Shown: positions 47,613 through 57,138, counted from the stretch's first letter. The stretch: DNA of 64,000 nt from an uncultured Pelagibacteraceae bacterium (GCA_902557155.1 CACDYR010000006.1:1-64000); one strand, 5' to 3'. The notes: generated from the letters alone by a model not told the origin. Numbers and translations: made by a program.

Positions 47613-49208
47613 ATGGACAATTTTGATTTTATAATTTTAGGTGCTGGATCAGCAGGATGCGTACTTGCTAACAGGTTATCTGAAAATCCCTCAAATAAAG
47701 TGCTTTTATTAGAAGCTGGTGGTAAGGATAATTATCCTTGGATACATATTCCTGTTGGTTATTTCAAAACAATGCATAACCCAAAGACTGATTGGTGCTA
47801 CAAAACAGAACCAGATGAGAGCATGAACAATATTTCTATTAGGTATCCTAGAGGAAAAATATTAGGAGGCAGTTCTTCTATCAATGGTCTGCTTTATATT
47901 AGAGGTCAACACAGAGATTATGATATTTGGAGACAATTAGGTAATACTGGTTGGGGATGGGATGATGTTTTGCCTTATTTTATCAAAGCAGAAAACCAAG
48001 AAAGAGGAAAAGATGAGTTCCATGGAGTTGGAGGCCCTTTATCTGTTTCAGATCAAAGAATACATCTGCCTCTTCTAGATGAATTTCAAAATGCTGCTGA
48101 GGAATTTGGTATTCCTAAAACAAAAGATTTTAATACTGGTGATAATCATGGCTGTGGTTATTTCCAAGTAACTGAAAAGAATGGCTTTAGATGCAGTACA
48201 GCTGTTGGATATTTAAACCCAATCAAGAGCAGGAAAAATTTAAAAATTTTAACTCATTCACATGTCAAAAAAATAAATTTTGAAAACAAAACTGCTAAAG
48301 AAATTGAGTATTGGGAAGGAAATGAATTAAAAAAAGTACAAGCAAATAAAGAAATTATAATTTCATCAGGGGCTATTGGCTCTCCTCAAATTTTACAAGT
48401 TTCTGGAATAGGAAATCCTGAAAAATTAAAAAATCTTGGGATTGATATGATACAAAATTTAAATGGTGTTGGAGAAAACTTACATGATCATTTAATGCTT
48501 AGACCAATTTATAAAATTAATGGATTAAAATCCTTAAATAAAAAAATAAATAGTTTATTTGGAAATTTAATGATTGGCTTAGAATACATTTTTAAAAGAA
48601 GCGGCCCAATGACTATGGGCGCTAGTCAACTTTGTATGTTTGCTAAAAGCGATCCATCTTTAGAACTACCAGACTTACAATGGCATGTTCAGCCTATGAG
48701 TATGGATACTTTGGGAGCAACAAAAAATCATGATTTTCATGCATTCACCCCTACTGTTTCAAATATCAGACCAACAAGTAGAGGGCATGTTAGCATTGTT
48801 GATAAAGACTCAAGAACTTATGCAAAAATAAAACAAAACTATCTATCAACTGATCACGATAGAATGATTGCAGCTAAAGGACTTAAATTAACCAGAAAAA
48901 TCATAATGGAGTCGAAAACTTTCAAAAAATATACCCCAGAAGAATACAGACCTGGCATTCATTTAAATGACGACGAGGAGTTAGTTAAAGAAGCTTCTAA
49001 TTATGCACAAACTATTTTTCATCCAGTTGGAACCTGTAAAATGGGTCAAGATGAAATGTCTGTAGTAGACGAAAAACTTAAGGTTAGAGGTGTTAATAAT
49101 TTAAGAGTTATAGATGCATCAATAATGCCAAACATCACATCTGGAAATACAAATGCACCAACAATAATGATTGCAGAAAAAGGTGCAGATATGATACTAG
49201 AGCGATAA
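47613..49208 (+). CDS. GMC family FAD-dependent oxidoreductase (choline dehydrogenase-like)
   Basis: A 531-residue flavoprotein that oxidises an alcohol. It opens MDNFDFIILGAGSAGCVLAN, the FAD dinucleotide fold, then has PRGKILGGSSSINGLLYIRG (GMC signature 1) and SSGAIGSPQILQVSGIG (signature 2). The active-site pair is His in HPVGTCKMG and Asn in SGNTNAPT near the C-terminus. Such proteins are often labelled BetA, but no betaine genes are adjacent, so the substrate is open. I chose the start at 47613; an upstream in-frame ATG would add 27 poorly fitting residues. Its stop overlaps the next start (TAATG). Confidence 0.9.
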   Translation: MDNFDFIILGAGSAGCVLANRLSENPSNKVLLLEAGGKDNYPWIHIPVGYFKTMHNPKTDWCYKTEPDESMNNISIRYPRGKILGGSSSINGLLYIRGQHRDYDIWRQLGNTGWGWDDVLPYFIKAENQERGKDEFHGVGGPLSVSDQRIHLPLLDEFQNAAEEFGIPKTKDFNTGDNHGCGYFQVTEKNGFRCSTAVGYLNPIKSRKNLKILTHSHVKKINFENKTAKEIEYWEGNELKKVQANKEIIISSGAIGSPQILQVSGIGNPEKLKNLGIDMIQNLNGVGENLHDHLMLRPIYKINGLKSLNKKINSLFGNLMIGLEYIFKRSGPMTMGASQLCMFAKSDPSLELPDLQWHVQPMSMDTLGATKNHDFHAFTPTVSNIRPTSRGHVSIVDKDSRTYAKIKQNYLSTDHDRMIAAKGLKLTRKIIMESKTFKKYTPEEYRPGIHLNDDEELVKEASNYAQTIFHPVGTCKMGQDEMSVVDEKLKVRGVNNLRVIDASIMPNITSGNTNAPTIMIAEKGADMILER

Positions 49209-49801
49209 TGTTTGCAGAATTTTTTACACCTGAGCAAATAGCAATATTAACTCAAATAATTTTTATTGATTTAGTTTTAGCTGGAGACAATGCCATTATA
49301 ATTGGAATGGTTGCATCTAAGTTTCCTGTTGAACAGAGAAAAAAAGTTATTTTCTGGGGAATTGGTGGTGCTGTAATTTTAAGGATTACACTAACTTTGC
49401 TTACAGCTTATCTACTGCAAATCACTGGTTTAAGATTAATTGGGGGATTGTTATTACTTTATATTGTTTACAAACTTTACGTAGATGTAATCAAAGGTTC
49501 CGAAACAGAAGAGAATGTTAAAGTAGATAATTCCAGTTTTTTAAAGGCTATTTGGACAGTTTTACTAGCAGATTTTACAATGAGTTTAGATAATGTTTTA
49601 GGTGTTGCTGGTGCAGCAGGTGATCATTATGGACTTCTTGTATTTGGATTAGTGTTATCAATCGTTTTAATGGCAACTGCTGCAACATTAATATCTGGAT
49701 GGATTAAAAAATATAAATGGATCGCTTGGGTTGGATTATTAGCAATATTAATAGTAGCTGTAGAGTTGATTTACACAGATATTAAAATAATATTCTTTTA
49801 A
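49208..49801 (+). CDS. TerC/YjbE family integral membrane protein
   Basis: A 197-residue protein with about six or seven helices. It has IDLVLAGDNAIIIGMVASKF and LLADFTMSLDNVLGVAGAAG, the paired acidic membrane motifs of the TerC superfamily (YjbE-like branch). Members are implicated in metal ion (manganese or calcium) homeostasis. It overlaps the GMC gene and the SDR gene by one base each, so translation is coupled; the functional link between the three is not evident. Confidence 0.87.
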   Translation: MFAEFFTPEQIAILTQIIFIDLVLAGDNAIIIGMVASKFPVEQRKKVIFWGIGGAVILRITLTLLTAYLLQITGLRLIGGLLLLYIVYKLYVDVIKGSETEENVKVDNSSFLKAIWTVLLADFTMSLDNVLGVAGAAGDHYGLLVFGLVLSIVLMATAATLISGWIKKYKWIAWVGLLAILIVAVELIYTDIKIIFF

Positions 49802-50559
49802 TGTATCTTCAAAAAATAAATCTTAAAAACAAATATGCATTAGTTACTGGTGCAGGTAAAGGATTGGGAAGAGCATGTTCAATTGCATTAGCTGAGGCAG
49901 GGGCAACAGTTATAGCTTTAAGCAGAACTCCTTCAGATTTAAATAAATTAGAAAAGGATATCAAAAAAGTTAAAGGTAAAATTATAAAAGTTTCGTGCGA
50001 TGTAATGAATTATGAAGATTTAAAACAAAAATTAGAAAAAATTAAAATTATTGATGTGCTAGTAAACAATGCAGGGACTAATATTCCAGAGCCCTTTGAA
50101 AAAATTAAACAAAAAAGCATGAACTATCTAGTAGATTTAAATCTAAAAGCAGCATTTAACGTGGCACAACTTGTCGTAAAAAAGATGCTAAAAAACAAAA
50201 AAAGACCTGGCTCAATTATAAATATGTCGTCTCAACTAGGTCATGTTGGTATGAGCGGTAGAAACGTATACAATATGACAAAATTTGGAATAGAAGGACT
50301 AACTAAGGGAATGGGTGTAGAATTAGCAAAAAAAAATATCCGAGTTAATACGGTAGCACCTACTTTTGTTGAAACACCTATGGTTAAAAACTTTTTTAAA
50401 AACAAAAAATTTAAAAAATTAGCTCTTGGAAATATTCCAATTGGAAAAGCGGCCACTGAAAGTGATGTTGCTACAACAGTATGCTTTTTGGCATCCTCAG
50501 CATCTTCAATGATAACTGGAACATCAATAATTATAGATGGTGGATGGACAGCTCAATAA
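49801..50559 (+). CDS. Short-chain dehydrogenase/reductase
   Basis: A 252-residue classical SDR. TGAGKGLGRA near residues 16-25 is the cofactor glycine motif, VLVNNAGTN follows, IINMSSQLG holds the catalytic Ser, YNMTKFG holds the Tyr-x-x-x-Lys pair, and IIDGGWTAQ is the classical end. Gluconate 5-dehydrogenase or 3-oxoacyl-ACP reductase-like activity is possible; the substrate cannot be fixed. Starts within the TerC stop (TAATG) and overlaps the M23 peptidase start by 16 bp. Confidence 0.9.
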   Translation: MYLQKINLKNKYALVTGAGKGLGRACSIALAEAGATVIALSRTPSDLNKLEKDIKKVKGKIIKVSCDVMNYEDLKQKLEKIKIIDVLVNNAGTNIPEPFEKIKQKSMNYLVDLNLKAAFNVAQLVVKKMLKNKKRPGSIINMSSQLGHVGMSGRNVYNMTKFGIEGLTKGMGVELAKKNIRVNTVAPTFVETPMVKNFFKNKKFKKLALGNIPIGKAATESDVATTVCFLASSASSMITGTSIIIDGGWTAQ

Positions 50560-51344
50560 TTTATAGACTTTTTTTTGTTTTTTTAATTTTTATATCACCA
50601 GTAAAAGCTATTGAATTCCAAGGTAAATTTCTGCAAGGTCATTTTATATTAGGTAAAACTAACCCTAATGCTAAAATTTTGGTTGGAAAAAAAGAAGTTA
50701 AAGTCTCAAAAGATGGTTTTTTTGTCTTTGGTATAGATCGAGATCAAAAATACGACCTAACGTTTACAAAAATTATTAATGGAAAAAAATCAATAATTAC
50801 AAAAAAAGTTTTAAAGCGGAAATATAATATACAAAGAATAGATGGTTTGGCAGAAAGTAAAGTCACTCCACCTGAGTCTGTTTATAAAAGAATTAAAAAA
50901 GAAAATAATGCAATTGGAGAAGCAAGAGCAATTAATTCAGATCTACAATTTTTTAAAGAAAAATTTATCATGCCAGTTGAAGGAATAATCAGTGGTGTTT
51001 ATGGTAGTCAAAGAATTTTAAATGGTAAACCAAGATGGCCTCACTATGGAATAGATATTGCTGCTAAACAAGGAACGATGATTAAATCTTCTGGCTCGGG
51101 TTTAGTTACTATGGCTGAAGATGATTTATATTATACTGGTGGAACAGTAATAATGGATCATGGTCATGGAATATCAACAATATATTCCCATTTAGAAAAT
51201 GTATTGGTATCAGTTGGTGATCAAATTAATCAAGGAGATGTGATAGGAACTGTAGGATCTACAGGAAGATCAACTGGACCACACTTAGATTTTAGAATTA
51301 ATTGGTTTCAAACACGATTAGATCCGATGTCTGTTTTAAACTAA
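50544..51344 (+). CDS. M23 family peptidase (LytM/peptidoglycan endopeptidase-like), exported
   Basis: A 266-residue protein with a signal peptide beginning MDSSIIYRLFFVFLIFISPV and a likely cleavage near VKA. The C-terminal domain is M23: HYGIDIAAKQGT gives the His/Asp zinc ligands, and IMDHGHGISTIYSHLENV plus GPHLDFRI supply HxH-type residues. It would cut peptidoglycan cross-links or activate amidases. An ATG 63 bp upstream is in frame but would place a poor extension before the signal; the chosen start overlaps the SDR by 16 bp. Its stop overlaps the convergent DAO gene by 4 bp. Confidence 0.88.
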   Translation: MDSSIIYRLFFVFLIFISPVKAIEFQGKFLQGHFILGKTNPNAKILVGKKEVKVSKDGFFVFGIDRDQKYDLTFTKIINGKKSIITKKVLKRKYNIQRIDGLAESKVTPPESVYKRIKKENNAIGEARAINSDLQFFKEKFIMPVEGIISGVYGSQRILNGKPRWPHYGIDIAAKQGTMIKSSGSGLVTMAEDDLYYTGGTVIMDHGHGISTIYSHLENVLVSVGDQINQGDVIGTVGSTGRSTGPHLDFRINWFQTRLDPMSVLN

Positions 51345-52645
51345 ATCTCAGATTTTGCTCTGAAACGTTCATAAATCAATCTGGTTCTAACCCCTAAACT
51401 TAAAATTGGATCAGGAGGAAGCCAAGTGGGTTTATTTCTTGCTTCAATAGTTTCTATCTCTTTTGTATTTTCATTACTTGCTTTAATTGCAATTTGCTCT
51501 CCAAACAAAGTGCCAACTCCGATACCTGAGCCATTATAACAACCCGCAACGAATACATTGTCATCTATTTTTTCAAAAATTTGAGAACTATTTCTTGTTC
51601 TTGAAACAATTCCTGACCAAGAGAATTGAATGATGTCATCAGGTAATTGTGGAAATCTTTTTTTAATGCCTATTTTTTGTATGAATGATCTTTTATTTAA
51701 TTCAGATTGATTCATGATATGAGGATTATAAACTTCTGCAGTATTTCTAATTAAAATTCTTCTATCTTTAGTCATTCTTATAGTTGCCCCCATTGGCCTA
51801 ACAGGTAAAACGCCCCATTCTTTTGGTTCACCAAGAGATATAAACTCTTCATTTGATAAAGACCTGGTCATACTAGCTGTCAAAGTAATAGGAAAATTAT
51901 AATTTGGTTTTACTCCTAAAGACTTCATAAATCCGTTTGTAGCAAAAATAATTTTCCTAGTTTTAATTGAACCATTTTTAAATTTACAAATAACTGCATC
52001 CTTATTCTTTTCCCAATTTAATAATGAGGAATTTTCATAAAGATTTATATTTTCTGGCAATGTATCAATCATAGCTCTAACTAATTTACCGGGATGTAGC
52101 AAAATTCCTCCCTTTGTGTGAAGAGCTATATTATAAAAGTCTGTGCCCAATCTTTCCTTAAGTTCTTTATTTGATAATAAATTATGCTCAAAACCCAATT
52201 TGGATAAAGTAATAGAGAAATTTTCTAATGTTTTTTTATCTTCTGATTTTGATGAAGCAAAATACTTTCCACATTCATTCCAGTCACAATCTACCTGATA
52301 TTCTTTAATAAATCTTTTAACAGCTTCTATTCCTAACTTGTAAATATCTGTTTTTTTTTTGTAGTTATCTAATTCTTTATTGGAGGTAAAACCATCATTA
52401 AGCGTTGTATCAACAAGGTAGCCTGAATTTCTGGAACTTGCACCTTCGCCTGCTAATTGAGCATCTGCTATTATTATTTTTTTATTTGGGTGAAGTTCTC
52501 TTAATTTTTTAGCTGCAGAAAGTCCTGTATATCCTGCTCCTATAACTAAATAATCACAATCTTCATTTGATTTTATTGATTTAATATTTGTTCTTGGCGC
52601 TAGATCATTTATCCAGCTACAATTTTTGTCATTTTTAACTATCAT
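51341..52645 (-). CDS. DAO-family FAD-dependent amine/amino-acid oxidase
   Basis: A 434-residue flavoprotein with an N-terminal Rossmann motif at about residues 33-38 (DYLVIGAGYTGLSAAKKL), the GEGASSRNSGYL block (flavin-contacting SRNSG), and a C-terminal GCYNGSGIGVGTLFG that contacts FAD. The pattern resembles gamma-glutamylputrescine oxidoreductase (PuuB)-like and related DadA-type enzymes. A role in amine or N-methyl amino acid use is plausible, but no pathway partner is adjacent. It is last in the minus-strand run after the SGNH genes (11 bp gap). Confidence 0.85.
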   Translation of the reverse strand: MIVKNDKNCSWINDLAPRTNIKSIKSNEDCDYLVIGAGYTGLSAAKKLRELHPNKKIIIADAQLAGEGASSRNSGYLVDTTLNDGFTSNKELDNYKKKTDIYKLGIEAVKRFIKEYQVDCDWNECGKYFASSKSEDKKTLENFSITLSKLGFEHNLLSNKELKERLGTDFYNIALHTKGGILLHPGKLVRAMIDTLPENINLYENSSLLNWEKNKDAVICKFKNGSIKTRKIIFATNGFMKSLGVKPNYNFPITLTASMTRSLSNEEFISLGEPKEWGVLPVRPMGATIRMTKDRRILIRNTAEVYNPHIMNQSELNKRSFIQKIGIKKRFPQLPDDIIQFSWSGIVSRTRNSSQIFEKIDDNVFVAGCYNGSGIGVGTLFGEQIAIKASNENTKEIETIEARNKPTWLPPDPILSLGVRTRLIYERFRAKSEI

Positions 52646-52656
52646 AAATAAAAAAA

Positions 52657-53757
52657 CTAATCTTGATTAGCATAAAAAGTGTCTACTTTTTTAAAAAATT
52701 TATTTATATCTATTTTTTTACTTTCTAAACCTAATTGTGAGAAAATATTTTGTAAATTATTAGCATAAACAATATTTCCATACTCATTCCAATGTTTATC
52801 AAATAGATTTTTGAAGACCAATTTTTTATTATTTACCAATTCAAAATCTAAAATAAAATATGAAATATTATTTTCATCTATTTTTAAAACTTCCTCAAAG
52901 AAATTAACAAAATTGGGGTCTGGATAAACTAGTACAAAAAATTCAATATTATTTGACTCAGCTTCAGATTGGAAAATTTTTAATAAATTAAATAGTCCTA
53001 ATTTACAATCTATGAAATCTTTATATTCTATTTTTATTTCTAAATGCTCGCATTTTTTTAAATCTTGATGATAAAATTGTTTATAAATTTTATTTGATAA
53101 TATTGAGTTATAATTTCTAGTCTCATTGGAAGAATAACTATCACTTAAAATACTTTTCAACACATAATAAATATCAACTATAAAATATGTAATATTTAAT
53201 TTACCTATAGCTTGAAAAAATATATTCAATTTTGGCTGATCTATAATATATTTTCCATCAGAATAAAATTTTGATTTAGTTGAAAAACCATCATCTCCAG
53301 GCATTAAAAGATAAAATAAATATTTAATATCGTGATGTTTGTATTTTAAATATCTTATAAAAACTTGATCTGCAGAATAACCACCTACACCATAATTAAC
53401 TATATTATAATTTTCTATATATTGATTTAAAATATTTGAGTATTCAAATTCTTTATCTACACCAATATTCTCTGTAAAACTATCCCCAAACATTCCAACT
53501 ATTTTTTTTTTGCTAGAGGTGGGTTTTTTTTCAAAATTCTTTACTCCATCTACATCATAATAATTTTGAATTATATAATTTATATCAGGATGCTTATAAT
53601 TATGATTGGATGAATGAGCCCTTTCATATATAGCTTCTGATGGGCTTAAATTGTGTTTTGTAAGGTTTTGATATTTGCCAAAAAATTTAAGATAAAATTC
53701 TAACAAAAAAATAGATATTAAAATTGAGGAAATTAACAAAATTATGTTTTTTTTCAT
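52657..53757 (-). CDS. Membrane-anchored SGNH/GDSL hydrolase-like protein (copy 2)
   Basis: A 366-residue protein with an N-terminal hydrophobic anchor (MKKNIILLISSILISIFLLE). An SGNH domain follows: MFGDSFTENIGVDKE (nucleophile Ser), NYGVGGYSADQ (block II Gly/Asn region) and FDKHWNEYGN (Asp-x-His of block V). It would act in the periplasm as an esterase or O-acyl-type transferase on glycan. It is distantly similar in layout to the neighbouring SGNH gene, from which it is separated by 24 bp. The substrate is unknown. Confidence 0.72.
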   Translation of the reverse strand: MKKNIILLISSILISIFLLEFYLKFFGKYQNLTKHNLSPSEAIYERAHSSNHNYKHPDINYIIQNYYDVDGVKNFEKKPTSSKKKIVGMFGDSFTENIGVDKEFEYSNILNQYIENYNIVNYGVGGYSADQVFIRYLKYKHHDIKYLFYLLMPGDDGFSTKSKFYSDGKYIIDQPKLNIFFQAIGKLNITYFIVDIYYVLKSILSDSYSSNETRNYNSILSNKIYKQFYHQDLKKCEHLEIKIEYKDFIDCKLGLFNLLKIFQSEAESNNIEFFVLVYPDPNFVNFFEEVLKIDENNISYFILDFELVNNKKLVFKNLFDKHWNEYGNIVYANNLQNIFSQLGLESKKIDINKFFKKVDTFYANQD

Positions 53758-53781
53758 TTAGAGTTAGTTTTTATAATAAAT

Positions 53782-54780
53782 CTAATTTGCATTTAGATAA
53801 TAATATAATTTTTCAGCAATTTCCTTGTGGCCGAATATATTTGGGTGGTCATCAATAATAAAAAAGTGTTCCTTGTTTAGTTTTATTAATAAATATTCAA
53901 TTTCTTCATTTACTTTTGGGAAATTATATAATTTTTGCCAAGGAGGTATCGGTACCACAACAATTACTCTTTTATCTCTTAAATCAATATTTTTTTTTAT
54001 TACAGGATCTAAATGTTCTTTATCCCAAGCAAAATTCATTAATTCTAAATTTTGTTCTTTGAATAAAAAATCAATTATATCTGAAAAAAATAATCGAATA
54101 GCACTTTTATAATTTCTTAAGATAAAGACTAAATTTGAGTTTTTAATTTTTTCGTAATTAAAATTTTTATTATACTCAGCTAAATCATAATCTTTATTTA
54201 TTTTTAATTTTATATTTTCAAACATGTCATTACGATGGTACTGGATAATTATTGTTTCAATATCTTTATAATATGGACTTTGTTTTAATCTTTTAATTTC
54301 TCTTACAGTTCCATAGCTTGATACTCCCATATTATAAACCCTCTGATTTAATAATTTTTGTAGATGATATGAAAAAGTCTCATTATCATTTACTCCCCAA
54401 CCCATAGCTATAGAGTCTCCCAACACAACTAGATCAGTTTTTTTTATTTTTTTAGCATTATTATCTTCATGAATTCTTAAGAATTCGTTAAAAGTTAAAT
54501 TAGTATTAAATTCTGCATTTTTAAAATTACAAACTCCAGTTTTAGGTTTGTATAATAATTTTTTATCAAACTTTATACAATTCTGATTATAGTGGAGAAT
54601 GTCTCTATAGCCTCTAAAATAAATTTTTTTTTGAATACTTTTTATCCAAAATAAATCATAAGTCTTTCCATTAATTAAAGATATGTAGCTAAATGCAAAA
54701 ACTATTGTAGTTAATAACAAATAATAAATTAGAATTATAAAAAAGTAGTAAATTGTTTTTTTTAAATTAATCAAGATCAA
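53782..54780 (-). CDS. Membrane-anchored SGNH/GDSL hydrolase-like protein (copy 1)
   Basis: A 332-residue protein with an N-terminal hydrophobic segment (KKTIYYFFIILIYYLLLTTI), then VVLGDSIAMGWGVNDNETF (Ser nucleophile), MGVSSYGTVREI, YHRNDM (block III Asn) and DDHPNIFGHKE (Asp/His). The start codon read here is TTG at 54778-54780, overlapping the carbamoyltransferase by 14 bp; a second TTG two codons on is an alternative. The weak start suggests low expression or reliance on coupling. It may modify the same molecule that the carbamoyltransferase makes. Confidence 0.72.
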   Translation of the reverse strand: MILINLKKTIYYFFIILIYYLLLTTIVFAFSYISLINGKTYDLFWIKSIQKKIYFRGYRDILHYNQNCIKFDKKLLYKPKTGVCNFKNAEFNTNLTFNEFLRIHEDNNAKKIKKTDLVVLGDSIAMGWGVNDNETFSYHLQKLLNQRVYNMGVSSYGTVREIKRLKQSPYYKDIETIIIQYHRNDMFENIKLKINKDYDLAEYNKNFNYEKIKNSNLVFILRNYKSAIRLFFSDIIDFLFKEQNLELMNFAWDKEHLDPVIKKNIDLRDKRVIVVVPIPPWQKLYNFPKVNEEIEYLLIKLNKEHFFIIDDHPNIFGHKEIAEKLYYYLNAN

Positions 54781-56602
54781 ACTCTTTTGAATAATCTTTT
54801 CTAAGATTTTTATTTTGATATTTTTTGTCTAAAATACAGTTTCCAATAATTAAATAATCAAGCTCTGTTCCCATAAAACAATTAAATGCATCTGTAGGCG
54901 TATTAACAATTGGCTCACCCCTCACATTGAAAGAAGTGTTTACAATCACAGGACAACGTGTTTTTTCTTTAAACTTTGAAATTAAATCATAATATCTTTT
55001 ATTAGTGTTTTTTGTAACAGTCTGAAACCTAGCTGTATAATCAACATGAGTTACAGCTGGAATATCTGATCTTTTTATATTTAATTTATCTATACCAAAG
55101 AGTTCTTTTTGCTCATTAGTCATTTCAATTTTTTTTTTAGAATTAATATTTGTCACAAGCAACATATAAGGACTGTCAACATTCGTGTCGAACCATTCTG
55201 ATAAATCTTCTCTCAGAATTGAGGGTGCAAAAGGTCTAAAGCTCTCTCTATATTTTACTTTAAGATTTAAATTTTTTTGCATTCTTTCGGATCTAGGATC
55301 TCCTAAAATAGATCGGGCTCCTAAAGCTCTAGGACCAAACTCCATTCTTCCTTGAAACCATCCAATAGCTTTTTCGTTAGATAAAAATTCTGCAGTTTTA
55401 TCAATCAAATCCTCATAATTTAAAGTTTCAAATTTAGCACCAGCAGTTTTCAATTCTTTTTCAATTTCATTCTGGGTAAATTCATTGCCCAAATATGAGC
55501 CTTTCATATCATCGCTTGGATTTACAATTCTCTCATTTCCATTTTCTATATGCCAAAGTGCTAAAGCTGCTCCTAAGGATCCACCCGCATCCCCAGCAGC
55601 AGGTTGTATCCAAATATTATCAAAAATTTTTTCTTTAAGTATTTTTCCATTTGCAACACAATTTAAAGCAACTCCACCGGCTAAACATAAATTTTTAATT
55701 CCATATTCTTGTCGTATAGATTTTGCTAATTTAATCATAATTTCTTCAGTAACTTTTTGTATTGATGCGGCTATATCCATTTGAAATTGACTTATCTTTT
55801 CTTTAAGCGGATTACGAGGCTTTTGACCAAATAAATTATTAAATTTTTCATTGGTCATTGTAAGTCCTGTTGCATAATTAAAATACTTTTGATCAAGTCT
55901 AAATGTTCCGTCCTCTTTAATATCAATTAATTTTTTTATTTTATCCTCAAAAATTGGATTTCCATAAGGGGCCAGACCCATAAGTTTATATTCTCCACTA
56001 TTCACCTTAAACCCTGTGTAATATGTAAATGCTGAATAAAGTAATCCTAAGGAATGAGGAAAATGAATTTCTTTTTTTATTTCTAAGTTTTGATTTTTTC
56101 CAACTGCAACTGTAGTTGTTGCCCACTCACCTACACCATCTGCAGTTAAAACAATTGCTTCATCGAAAGGCGATGGAAAAAAAGCACTCGCAGCATGACT
56201 TAAGTGATGGTCTGAAAAAAAAATATTTTCATCAGATTTAAAATTTTGATCATGTTTTTTTAATTTATTAAATAAAAGATTTTTTTGAAAGAGTTTTTCT
56301 TTAATCCATAATGGCATAGCCTTTGTGAAAGAGATGAAACCTTTGGGCGCAAAAGCAACATAAGTTTCTAATAATCTTTCAAATTTTAAAAAAGGTTTTT
56401 CAAAAAAAACTATTTGGTCTACTTCACTTAATTTAAGATTTGCATAATCTAAAACAAACTCAATTGCATTATGAGGATAACTTGGGTCATGTTTTTTTCT
56501 GGTAAATCTTTCTTCTTGTGCTGCTGCAATTATTTTTCCATTTTTTAGAATACATGCTGCACTATCATGATAAAATGCTGAAATTCCTAAAATAGAACTC
56601 AC
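54767..56602 (-). CDS. Carbamoyltransferase (NodU/CmcH family)
   Basis: A 611-residue enzyme that transfers a carbamoyl group from carbamoyl phosphate to a hydroxyl via a carbamoyl-AMP intermediate. The N-terminus has FYHDSAACILKNG, then QEERFTRKKHD and DHHLSHAASAFFPSPFDEA (Kae1-like metal His pair) with VLTADGVGEW. The C-terminal YrdC-like domain has GPRALGARSILGDPR and RESFRPFAPSIL. Start is GTG at 56600-56602, one base after the DUF5989 stop. The acceptor is unknown. The set with SxtJ, DUF5989 and SGNH proteins recurs in other bacteria, so a modified metabolite or glycan is likely. Confidence 0.9.
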   Translation of the reverse strand: MSSILGISAFYHDSAACILKNGKIIAAAQEERFTRKKHDPSYPHNAIEFVLDYANLKLSEVDQIVFFEKPFLKFERLLETYVAFAPKGFISFTKAMPLWIKEKLFQKNLLFNKLKKHDQNFKSDENIFFSDHHLSHAASAFFPSPFDEAIVLTADGVGEWATTTVAVGKNQNLEIKKEIHFPHSLGLLYSAFTYYTGFKVNSGEYKLMGLAPYGNPIFEDKIKKLIDIKEDGTFRLDQKYFNYATGLTMTNEKFNNLFGQKPRNPLKEKISQFQMDIAASIQKVTEEIMIKLAKSIRQEYGIKNLCLAGGVALNCVANGKILKEKIFDNIWIQPAAGDAGGSLGAALALWHIENGNERIVNPSDDMKGSYLGNEFTQNEIEKELKTAGAKFETLNYEDLIDKTAEFLSNEKAIGWFQGRMEFGPRALGARSILGDPRSERMQKNLNLKVKYRESFRPFAPSILREDLSEWFDTNVDSPYMLLVTNINSKKKIEMTNEQKELFGIDKLNIKRSDIPAVTHVDYTARFQTVTKNTNKRYYDLISKFKEKTRCPVIVNTSFNVRGEPIVNTPTDAFNCFMGTELDYLIIGNCILDKKYQNKNLRKDYSKEFDLD

Positions 56603-56603
56603 T

Positions 56604-56753
56604 TTAAAAAATTGTATAAATAAAAGGAGCTACTGCCGAACCTTGGGTTAAAACTATTAACCCACCAAACAAAGCTAGAACAATTATGATAGGTAAAAGC
56701 CAATATTTTTTCCTAACTTTTAAAAACTCCCAAAATTCTTTTATAAAACTCAT
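56604..56753 (-). CDS. DUF5989-like small membrane protein
   Basis: A 49-residue protein: a charged N-terminus (MSFIKEFWEFLKVRKKYWLL), one membrane helix and GSAVAPFIYTIF at the end. The layout with F-W-E-F-L...RKKYWLLPI and a final AVAPFIYT-type end matches the small proteins (DUF5989) that often sit between SxtJ and a carbamoyltransferase. It is one base from each neighbour's boundary, so it is surely co-translated. The function is unknown; a membrane tether for the transferase is one idea. Confidence 0.8.
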   Translation of the reverse strand: MSFIKEFWEFLKVRKKYWLLPIIIVLALFGGLIVLTQGSAVAPFIYTIF

Positions 56754-56754
56754 A

Positions 56755-57138
56755 TTAAAATTGATTTTTCATTTTACTTTTTGGGCCCTTTTTTTCAATC
56801 CAATAAGTTTTTCCCTTATTATATTTCAAATTTAACAAGTCTTTTCTCATGAATTTCATTATTAAACCTATTGGAGTAACAACTAAAAAAAATATTATGC
56901 CCATTATGAATGGTGAAATTATTTTACTTAGAAATATCCCAAACTTAAACCAAAGCTTGTTTAAAGGAGTTAAAATTTTAGAATTTAATAAGCCTAAGAT
57001 TAGGAAAGTTAAAGAAATTATTGCTGACCAGACTCTTATTTCCCCACTATAGATTAAGGGGTATAAGGCTATAAGTAAAAAAACTATAAAAAAAACAATT
57101 CCAAAACTTCGATTAGAACTAATTTTTATATCATCCAT
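56755..57138 (-). CDS. SxtJ family membrane protein
   Basis: A 127-residue protein with four hydrophobic segments and the pattern SNRSFGIVFFIVFLLIALYP, LNKLWFKFGIFLSKIISPFI, then GLIMKFMRKDLLNLKYNKGK and TYWIEKK. This is the SxtJ pattern, named from the cyanobacterial saxitoxin cluster, where sxtJ neighbours a carbamoyltransferase. Function is not established. The start overlaps the xsc stop by 8 bp, so the carbamoyltransferase set is transcribed with xsc or reads through from it. Confidence 0.82.
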   Translation of the reverse strand: MDDIKISSNRSFGIVFFIVFLLIALYPLIYSGEIRVWSAIISLTFLILGLLNSKILTPLNKLWFKFGIFLSKIISPFIMGIIFFLVVTPIGLIMKFMRKDLLNLKYNKGKTYWIEKKGPKSKMKNQF

